Shown: piece by piece, positions 45,816-51,751 of the stretch
Numbering within the stretch: position 1 is the stretch's first letter
Layout of the letters: the number at the start of each line of letters is the position of its first letter
DNA from: Kribbella sandramycini
GTDB taxonomy: Bacteria; Actinomycetota; Actinomycetes; Propionibacteriales; Kribbellaceae
Assembly: GCF_013131805.1 (NCBI RefSeq)
Contig: NZ_JABJRC010000004.1
Span: forward strand, 478,588-542,587
Direction: 5' to 3'
Length of the DNA: 64,000 nucleotides
The notes under the pieces: model-generated
The model's database searches: none
Told to the model about the DNA's origin: nothing
Seen by the model: the letters and a program-made list of their open reading frames with translations, nothing else
Program-made: the position numbers and the translations under genes

Positions 45816-47432
45816 GTGACTTTCGAGACCACTCCGTCCACAATGACTCGTCGCCGCTTCGCCGGCCTGACCGCCCTCACCGCGGCCGCCGCGACCGGCC
45901 TCACCCGCATCGGGCCGGCCGAGGCCGCGCCGTACGTTCCCGCTCTCGTCGTCGGCACCGGGTACGGCGCTGCCGTCACCGCCCTGCGCCTGGGCGCCGC
46001 CGGGATCAAGACCACCATGATCGAGATGGGCCAGCTCTGGAACACCGCAGGTAAGGACGGCAAGGTCTTCTGCTCGACCCTGAATCCGGACCGGCGCTCG
46101 ATGTGGTTCCACCGCCGGACCGAGGCGCCCCTCGACACCTTTCTCTGGCTCGACGTGGTCAACCGCGACCTCGGCCGCCCGTACGCCGGCGTCCTGGACC
46201 GGATCGACTTCCCGAACATGGGCGTGTACGTCGGCCGCGGCGTCGGCGGCGGCTCGCTGGTGAACGGCGGGATGGCGCCGACCCCCGACCGCGCGTACTT
46301 CGAGAAGGTGCTGCCGCAGGTGGACGCCGACGCGATGTATCGGCGGTACTTCCCGCTCGCGCGCCGGATGCTCGGCGTGAACACGATCGACCCGCGCTAC
46401 CTGGAGCAGACGCCGGTCTACAAGTACGCGCGGGTCTCCCGGCGGCACGCCCACCGGGCCGGCTTCCGGACGAGCGTCGTACCGAACGTCTACGACTTCA
46501 ACTACCTGCGGCGCGAGGAGAAGAAGCAGGCGCCGCGCTCGGCGCTGGCCGGCGAGGTCATCTACGGCAACAACCACGGCAAGCTGTCCCTGGACAAGAC
46601 CTACCTGGCCGACGCCCTCGGCACCGGCAACGTCACCATTCGGACACTCACTCGGGTCACGACGATTCGCCAGCACGGTAAGGGCTATTTGGTCGGACTC
46701 GAACAGATCGATGCCTGGGGCAAGGTCATCCGCCGCAGCGAGCTCGCCTGCCGGCACCTGTTCCTCGGCGCCGGCAGCGTCGGCACCACCGAACTGTTGC
46801 TGCGGGCAAGGGAAACCGGAACCCTGCCCGACCTCCCGGCCGCGATCGGTCGCGGCTGGGGCACCAACGGCAACGTGATGACGGCGCGCGCCAACCACCT
46901 CTGGGATCCAACCGGCACTCTGCAGTCGACCATCCCGACCCTTGCCATCGACAACTGGCGACACCCGAAGCACCCCGCCTTCGCCGAGATCGCCCCGCTC
47001 CCGGTCGGTCTCGAGACCTGGGCCAGCCTCTACCTCGCGATCACCGTCAACCCCGAACGCGGCCACTTCACCTACAACCACCACACCGACCGCGCCGACC
47101 TGCACTGGTCGGCCGGCCAGAGCACCCCGTCGATCCGCTCGGCCCAGTTCCTCTTCGACAAGATCAACAAGGCGATCGGGACGACGTACCGCCGCGACCT
47201 CTTCACCGGCAACCGCCCCTTCGCCGCCGACTTCTGCTACCACCCCCTCGGCGGCGCCCTCCTCGGCAAAGCCACCGACAACTACGGCCGGGTCCGCAAC
47301 CACCCCAACCTCTACATCACCGACAGCGCCCTCATCCCCGGCACCCTCGGCGTCAACCCCTTCGTCACCATCACCGCCCTCGCCGAACGCAACATCACCC
47401 ACATCCTCGCCAAGGACCTCAACCGCCGGTAG
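45816..47432 (+). CDS. Tat-exported GMC/cholesterol-oxidase-type flavoenzyme
   Basis: 538 residues from GTG 45816 (529 from ATG 45843). Twin-arginine signal MTRRRFAGLTALTAAAATGL ends in AEAA. The FAD-binding motif is VVGTGYGAAVTALRLGAAG; GVGGGSLVNGGMAPTP and GAGSVGTTELLLRA follow; the C-terminal ADFCYHPLGGALLGKATDNYGRV and GVNPFVTITALAERN carry the active-site His and Asn expected of class I cholesterol oxidases. Probably a secreted sterol or alcohol oxidase. A terminator follows. Confidence 0.9.
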   Translation: MTFETTPSTMTRRRFAGLTALTAAAATGLTRIGPAEAAPYVPALVVGTGYGAAVTALRLGAAGIKTTMIEMGQLWNTAGKDGKVFCSTLNPDRRSMWFHRRTEAPLDTFLWLDVVNRDLGRPYAGVLDRIDFPNMGVYVGRGVGGGSLVNGGMAPTPDRAYFEKVLPQVDADAMYRRYFPLARRMLGVNTIDPRYLEQTPVYKYARVSRRHAHRAGFRTSVVPNVYDFNYLRREEKKQAPRSALAGEVIYGNNHGKLSLDKTYLADALGTGNVTIRTLTRVTTIRQHGKGYLVGLEQIDAWGKVIRRSELACRHLFLGAGSVGTTELLLRARETGTLPDLPAAIGRGWGTNGNVMTARANHLWDPTGTLQSTIPTLAIDNWRHPKHPAFAEIAPLPVGLETWASLYLAITVNPERGHFTYNHHTDRADLHWSAGQSTPSIRSAQFLFDKINKAIGTTYRRDLFTGNRPFAADFCYHPLGGALLGKATDNYGRVRNHPNLYITDSALIPGTLGVNPFVTITALAERNITHILAKDLNRR

Positions 47433-47440
47433 AATCAGCC

Positions 47441-47477
47441 GAAAGCCTCCGCCGCGTCGACGCGTGCGGAGGCTTTC
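47441..47477 (+). terminator. terminator hairpin of the oxidase gene, overlapping a ribosome binding site
   Basis: GAAAGCCTCCGC (47441-47452) pairs perfectly with GCGGAGGCTTTC (47466-47477); the loop contains CGCGTCGACGCG, which can fold again. The 3' arm includes GGAGG, nine bases before the ATG at 47482, so the hairpin would hide the ribosome binding site of the next small gene. Confidence 0.8.
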
Positions 47478-47481
47478 GCGT

Positions 47482-47685
47482 ATGCCCGTTCTCTACCGAG
47501 CCGCCATCGCAGACCTCCGCGGCGCCCACATCCTGCCCCTCAACCAACTACGCACCGAGCACCCGGACCTGTACGCCCGCGGGCTCACCAAGTACGCCGC
47601 CCACCCCACCTACCTCCACCCCTGGGCCGACATCCCCCACATCCTGCACCGCGGCCCCCTACCCGCCGCCTGGTTCACCCACTGA
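47482..47685 (+). CDS. small conserved actinobacterial hypothetical protein
   Basis: 67 residues. The N-terminal part LYRAAIADLRGAHILPLNQLRTEHPDLYARGLTKYA (read in two pieces) resembles a group of actinobacterial hypothetical proteins with the pattern LYR-x-G/A-I/V-A-DLRGA...LPLN-x-LR; those I recall continue with a longer C-terminus, so this may be shortened. Codon use is like that of real genes. GGAGG in the preceding hairpin is the likely ribosome binding site. It overlaps the 3' end of the lasso B2 gene by 27 bases, convergent. Confidence 0.6.
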   Translation: MPVLYRAAIADLRGAHILPLNQLRTEHPDLYARGLTKYAAHPTYLHPWADIPHILHRGPLPAAWFTH

Positions 47686-48089
47686 TATCACCACCGCGTA
47701 GTACCCCGCCGGATGTCCCTCCCCGATCGCCACCCCACCAACCTCCACCCACGCATGCGCCCCGAACGGCGGATGCTTCCGCACCCCCACACACCAGGTC
47801 GGCCACTGCCCCCGCGCCCGGCACAACAACGCAACCGCAATCGACCGCGGCAAACACCCCTGCGGCCCCGAACACTCCATACTCACCGCAACCACCGCCG
47901 CCCGCGCCCGCTCAACCACCCCCACCTCAGCCGGCCGCGCCCCCCGCGCCAACCGCTCCATACCCCCCGCAACCTCTCCGGCGACCGCCTCGCCAACCCC
48001 CGAGCCACCGGCACCACAAACCAAACCGCCACCCGCCACCCCCAAGAAACCGACTTCGGGTCATACGTGATGGCGCCCGTAACACTCAT
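47659..48089 (-). pseudogene. lasso peptide leader protease B2, frameshifted at a G6 run
   Basis: The gene starts with ATG 48089 (ATGA overlap with B1): MSVTGAITYDPKSVSWGWRV...ARRSPERLRG, then at a run of six G (plus-strand C6, 47963-47968) the frame breaks and the original frame stops at 47883. In the -1 frame the rest of a B2 protein continues: GMERLARGARPAEVGVVERARAAVVAVS, then QGCLPRSIAVALLCRARG and WPTWCVGV, AHAWVEVGGVAIGE. Fused, it is 143 residues and aligns without gaps to family members; Cys79 and His112 are the catalytic pair and Glu124 occupies the third position. One extra G, or a -1 slip, restores it. It may be a pseudogene, a phase-variable gene, programmed slippage, or a sequencing error. 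Confidence 0.85.
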
Positions 48090-48337
48090 CGAACAACCAG
48101 CTTCGCCAGCTCCAGCTCACGAACCAGCTCGTCGACATCAGCGCGCGCGGTGGCGGCGTCCACTGCATACTCGTCAGTGATCGCCGCGACCGCCTCGTCG
48201 GCGCCCCCGCCGTCGAGCATCGCCCGCACCGCCAACACACCCGACGGATTGAGGCTGAAGAACCCACCGGCCGACTGATCCAGCAGCACCCATCCATAGT
48301 CCGTCTCGACCATCGTCACCGCCGGTCCGAGCTTCAT
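48086..48337 (-). CDS. lasso peptide B1 protein (PqqD-like RiPP recognition element)
   Basis: 83 residues from ATG 48337. It matches the actinobacterial B1 pattern: GPAVTMVETDYGWVLLDQSAGGFFSLNPSG, then VLAVRAMLDGGGADEAVAAITDEYAVDAATARADVDELVRELELAKLV, read as beta strands plus helices of the winged RRE fold. B1 binds the leader of the precursor and presents it to protease B2. ATGA overlaps join it to the cyclase before and to B2 after. Intact. Confidence 0.9.
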   Translation of the reverse strand: MKLGPAVTMVETDYGWVLLDQSAGGFFSLNPSGVLAVRAMLDGGGADEAVAAITDEYAVDAATARADVDELVRELELAKLVVR

Positions 48338-49728
48338 CGCACTCCCTTCAACCACGCTTCGATCTCGAGCACCCGTTCCACCGGACCACAGGTCGCATCG
48401 TGATGCGGTCCCTGACAGATCCTTCGGACGGCGGCCACATCCACCAACCCCAATCGCCCGAGCTCGGAGTCGTCGAGTAGCGCGAGCAACTCCGCGCGGT
48501 GCTTGCTCCAGCCCTTTGCGACCGCCATCGAGGTCTCGGCCTTGTCGGTCCGCTGCAAGGTCCGCTCCGGCAGCACGCCCGCCATCGCCGTCGCCAGCAA
48601 CGGCTTGTACCGGCGCGGATCGAGCACCTCGTCCGGTCGCACCGCGAGACAGGCCTCCAGCACCCGGTCATCCAGAAAGGGCACCGCCACCGGTACGCCG
48701 TCCGCTTCGCCCTGTTGCGCCACGTGCCGAGCAGCCGCGGCTCCACTGTGGACCGATTCAAGTGTCGCGTGGACTCCACGGGTCGCCGCCAACGGCTCAA
48801 CCTCCTGCGTGAATGCATCCCGCGCCAGTGCCTTGGCGTCGGCGGTCAGCCAGTCCGGCAACTGCGGCGGATTCCCCCACGCCAGCACCTCCCGCCGGCC
48901 GGCCTGCGGACGATCGAGGCTCGTCGCGAACCAGGCGGCGTACGGCGTGCGCTCCGTCAACACGCCGGCGATCGCGCCGGCCGACAACCGATACTTCGCC
49001 TGGATCTGTTTCGCGAGGCGAGCAGCTCGGAGCGGACTCCGCCGGGCGATATCTGTCAGCCAGACCGGTGGCCACAGCAGCATCTCGTCCGCACCGTACC
49101 CGGCGAAACGCAGCTCGGCCTGATGCCGAAGCGCCCGCGCACTCGCAGATCCGAGCAGCCCTCGATACAACGAGACCGACGTCGGCTCGTCGAACGGCCC
49201 CGGCTTCATCCCCTGGAACGGCAGCGGCGCCTCATCCGCCGGCAGGAGGTCGTGATCGGCCCCGACGCTGTTCGCCAGAAACTGTGCAGCCACGGCATCG
49301 CCGTCCATCGGATCGTCGCCCTCGACGGTCAAGCCGACGACCGGCCCGCCACGCGCCGCGATTCCGAGCAATGAACTCGAGTCCAGCCCGCTGAGATCAC
49401 AGGCCACTTTCCGCTTACCCTGCTGGCGATCACGGACCGCGGTCTCCAGCGCCGCACGCAGCCCGACTGCAGCCTGCGCCAAGGGGAGCTCGGAGTCCGG
49501 CGGCGTCCACCACCGCTCAGCCCGGCCCGAGGCCAGGTCCACCCAATGCCCAGGTGCAACCGCGGTCACTCCCGACCACGCGGAGCGCGACATCAGCGGC
49601 GCCGGCGGACTCGGCCACAGCAACTGGACCGCGAGCCCGGCCGGATCCGGTCCAGCCCCGAGCAGCTCGGCCAACACATCCCCGCGATCCGACGCGATCC
49701 CCACACCGTCCAGGCGAGTATGAAACAA
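48334..49728 (-). CDS. lasso cyclase (asparagine-synthetase-like), shortened N-terminus
   Basis: 464 residues from TTG 49728, two bases after the precursor stop. Lasso cyclases adenylate the core Asp/Glu side chain and close the ring. Matches: FHTRLDGVGIASDRGDVLAELLGAG, LLWPSPPAPL, APGHWVDLASG, ELRFAGYGADEMLL, and PFLDDRVLEACLAVRPDEVLDPRRYKPLLATAM near the C-terminus (read in parts). Two oddities: relatives usually have about 110 more residues before the FHTRLDG segment, and the PP-loop reads CDLSGLDSSSL, one Gly short of the usual SGGLDSS. Activity is therefore uncertain. Confidence 0.88.
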   Translation of the reverse strand: MFHTRLDGVGIASDRGDVLAELLGAGPDPAGLAVQLLWPSPPAPLMSRSAWSGVTAVAPGHWVDLASGRAERWWTPPDSELPLAQAAVGLRAALETAVRDRQQGKRKVACDLSGLDSSSLLGIAARGGPVVGLTVEGDDPMDGDAVAAQFLANSVGADHDLLPADEAPLPFQGMKPGPFDEPTSVSLYRGLLGSASARALRHQAELRFAGYGADEMLLWPPVWLTDIARRSPLRAARLAKQIQAKYRLSAGAIAGVLTERTPYAAWFATSLDRPQAGRREVLAWGNPPQLPDWLTADAKALARDAFTQEVEPLAATRGVHATLESVHSGAAAARHVAQQGEADGVPVAVPFLDDRVLEACLAVRPDEVLDPRRYKPLLATAMAGVLPERTLQRTDKAETSMAVAKGWSKHRAELLALLDDSELGRLGLVDVAAVRRICQGPHHDATCGPVERVLEIEAWLKGVR

Positions 49729-49730
49729 CC

Positions 49731-49859
49731 TCAGAGGCCGAGCCAGGCGCCACCAATCTCGCGCCGGCCGCCAACCGCGCCGGCGGTCACCCGGCCGAAC
49801 TCACCCTGATGGGTGAGGGTCGGACGCTCGTACTCCTTCTTGGGCTCTTCCTCGCGCAT
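49731..49859 (-). CDS. lasso peptide precursor A
   Basis: 42 residues, too short for most gene finders. GGAGG stands seven bases before ATG 49859. The leader (26 residues) holds the recognition motif Y-x-x-P-x-L-x-x-x-G-x-F-x-x-x-T: Tyr10, Pro13, Leu15, Gly19, Phe21, Thr25. Thr25 at -2 sets the cut after Ala26. The predicted core is GAVGGRREIGGAWLGL: Gly1 would join the side chain of Glu8 in an eight-residue ring, leaving the tail IGGAWLGL. By my calculation the cyclised product has a monoisotopic mass near 1549.85 Da. The cyclase starts two bases after its stop. Confidence 0.9.
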   Translation of the reverse strand: MREEEPKKEYERPTLTHQGEFGRVTAGAVGGRREIGGAWLGL

Positions 49860-49935
49860 ATGTGGCCTCCACATCGTTCGACGGAACTGACGAGTTCTCG
49901 TTCTAACCCGCACACCGGGGTGCCGCGAAGACCTT

Positions 49936-49950
49936 TTCGATCCTGTCGAA
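49936..49950. promoter_or_regulatory. inverted repeat upstream of the lasso precursor
   Basis: TTCGA-TCCTG-TCGAA, about 80 bases before the precursor ATG and about 90 bases before the divergent MarR gene. The flanks extend the pairing with G-T wobbles. It could be a regulator site or part of a hairpin in the leader; the promoter itself was not pinned down. Confidence 0.4.
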
Positions 49951-50013
49951 GGGGTTGCCGGCAGCCCGAACCGAGCCCCGTGACGTGATTCACGAGGCCC
50001 CCCGATGGAGATG

Positions 50014-50034
50014 CATAGCATTCCTATGTATATT
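50014..50034 (+). promoter_or_regulatory. MarR promoter with overlapping operator
   Basis: CATAG-CATTC-CTATG (50014-50028) is a perfect palindrome directly before TATATT (50029-50034), a -10 hexamer seven bases from GTG 50042. A MarR dimer bound here would block the promoter; autorepression is inferred. Confidence 0.6.
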
Positions 50035-50041
50035 CGGGAGT

Positions 50042-50470
50042 GTGGAGCTGAACCGGCTGGGTGTGGACGTGGTGGTGGCGGCGGCGCGGTTGACGCGGCT
50101 GGCCAGTCGGGATGTGAGTGCGTTGCCGCATGCGGCGATGCGGTTGCTGGGGCGGCTGGACGAGTTGGGGCCGACGCGGATCAGTGAGTTGGCGAAGGCT
50201 GATCGGTGTTCGCAGCCGACGATGTCCACGCTGGTTCAGCGGCAGGAGGAGCAGGGGTGGGTCCGGCGGGAGGCCGATCCGGCCGACTCGCGGGCCAGTC
50301 TGATCAGTCTCACTTCGGCCGGTCTGGCCGAGTTGGAGCGCGCCCGCGTGGAGGCGGGTGCGGCGATTGCCGCCAGGTTGCGGCAGCTGCCGGCGCGCGA
50401 TCTCGCGACCCTCGAGGACGCGGTCGCCGTCATGCACAGGATTCTCACTTTGGAGGAAACACAACGGTGA
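50042..50470 (+). CDS. MarR-family transcriptional regulator
   Basis: 142 residues from GTG 50042. The winged-helix core is clear: MRLLGRLDELGPTRISELAKADRCSQPTMSTLVQRQEEQGWVRREADPADSRASLISLT, read as helix 3-4 and the beta wing with the DxR motif. The GTG is chosen for its TATATT promoter at leaderless spacing. Its stop overlaps the following MFS start (GTGA), so it probably controls that exporter. Confidence 0.92.
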   Translation: MELNRLGVDVVVAAARLTRLASRDVSALPHAAMRLLGRLDELGPTRISELAKADRCSQPTMSTLVQRQEEQGWVRREADPADSRASLISLTSAGLAELERARVEAGAAIAARLRQLPARDLATLEDAVAVMHRILTLEETQR

Positions 50471-51684
50471 GCGGTACGTCGTCATTGCTGAAACAACCCA
50501 AGTCCGTCTGGGCGGTCGCGTTCGCGTGTGTGATCGCGTTCATGGGGATCGGCCTGGTGGATCCGATCCTGAAGCCGATCGCCGAGCAGTTGCACGCGAG
50601 CCCGTCGCAGGTCTCGTTGCTGTTCACCAGTTACATGGCGGTGATCGGCGTCGCGATGCTGATCACCGGCGCGGTCTCCAGCCGGATCGGCGCGAAGCGC
50701 ACGTTGCTGATCGGTCTCGCGATCATCGTCGTGTTCAGCGCGCTGGCCGGGCTGTCGAACTCGATCGGGATGATCGTCGCGTTCCGCGCCGGCTGGGGGC
50801 TGGGAAACGCGTTGTTCATCGCGACCGCGCTGGCCACGATCGTGAACTCGGCGTCCGGTTCGGTTGCCCAGGCGATCATTCTGTACGAGGCCGCGCTCGG
50901 CGTCGGGATCGCGGCCGGGCCGCTGGTCGGCGGCGAGCTCGGCACGATCTCCTGGCGCGGGCCGTTCTTCGGCGTCGCCGTGCTGATGACGATCGCGCTG
51001 GCCGCGACGGCGTTCCTGCTCCCGGCGACGCCGCCCGAAGTACGGCGGACGTCGATTCTCGAACCGCTGAAGGCGTTGCGGCACCGCTCGCTGGCCACCG
51101 TCGCGGTCACCGCACTGCTGTACAACTTCGGCTTCTTCACGCTGCTCGCGTTCACACCGTTCCCGCTGGCGATGTCGGCGCGGCAGATCGGGCTGATCTT
51201 CTTCGGCTGGGGGATCGGGCTCGCGATCACCTCGGTGTTCGTCGCGCCGCGGTTACAGCGCCGGTTCGGGACGCTGCCGGTCGTGATGACCGCGCTGCTG
51301 CTGTTCGGCGCCGACCTCGCGGTGATGGGGATCTTCGCGCACCACAAGGCGGTGCTCGCGGTCGGCGTCGTCGTCGCCGGGTTGTTCCTCGGAGTGAACA
51401 ACACGCTGATCACCGAGGCCGTGATGGGCGCCGCTCCGGTCGAGCGCGGGACGGCGTCCGCGGCCTACTCGTTCGTGCGGTTCTCCGGCGGCGCGGTGGC
51501 GCCGTGGCTGGCCGGGAAACTCGGCGAGGAGATCAACGTGCAACTGCCGTTCTACGTCGGCGCGTTCGCGGTGGTGCTCGCGGTCGGCGTACTGGCCACG
51601 GGGTGGAAGCCGCTGTCGCACCTGCGGGTTCCGGTCAACCACTCGAAGGGTGAGGCCGAGGCGCTGACCGTCGCCGACGCGTGA
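50467..51684 (+). CDS. MFS drug exporter (DHA1 type)
   Basis: 405 residues, about 12 membrane segments. GGAGGA precedes GTG 50467. Features: FMGIGLVDPILKPIAEQLHASPSQVSLLFTSYMAVIGVAMLI at the start (helices 1-2), SSRIGAKRTLLIGL (loop 2-3), and GPLVGGELGTISWRGPFF, the motif C of antiporters. Coupled to the MarR gene. It is the only transporter next to the lasso operon, but belongs to a different family from the usual lasso ABC exporters. Confidence 0.9.
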   Translation: MSGTSSLLKQPKSVWAVAFACVIAFMGIGLVDPILKPIAEQLHASPSQVSLLFTSYMAVIGVAMLITGAVSSRIGAKRTLLIGLAIIVVFSALAGLSNSIGMIVAFRAGWGLGNALFIATALATIVNSASGSVAQAIILYEAALGVGIAAGPLVGGELGTISWRGPFFGVAVLMTIALAATAFLLPATPPEVRRTSILEPLKALRHRSLATVAVTALLYNFGFFTLLAFTPFPLAMSARQIGLIFFGWGIGLAITSVFVAPRLQRRFGTLPVVMTALLLFGADLAVMGIFAHHKAVLAVGVVVAGLFLGVNNTLITEAVMGAAPVERGTASAAYSFVRFSGGAVAPWLAGKLGEEINVQLPFYVGAFAVVLAVGVLATGWKPLSHLRVPVNHSKGEAEALTVADA

Positions 51685-51715
51685 TTGGTCCACACTCGCA
51701 GCACAAAACTTCATT

Positions 51716-51743
51716 CCCCGGCCGGGGCCGCGGCGTCTAGGGT
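51716..51743 (+). promoter_or_regulatory. palindrome and -10 element before the GH116-like gene
   Basis: CCCCGGCCGGGG (51716-51727) is a perfect palindrome; TAGGGT (51738-51743) ends eight bases before ATG 51752. The palindrome may be the end of the MFS transcript or an operator. Confidence 0.4.
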
Positions 51744-51751
51744 CGACGAGT

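Noticed and set aside
46942..47481. Longer version of the 67-residue gene reaching back into the oxidase gene
   Set aside because: The upstream part is a Ser/Pro/Thr-rich off-frame reading of the oxidase gene; the ATG at 47482 has its own GGAGG.
48334..49728. Ordinary asparagine synthetase
   Set aside because: It lacks the N-terminal Cys glutaminase domain and lies between a lasso precursor and B1/B2 genes; the C-terminal segments match lasso cyclases.
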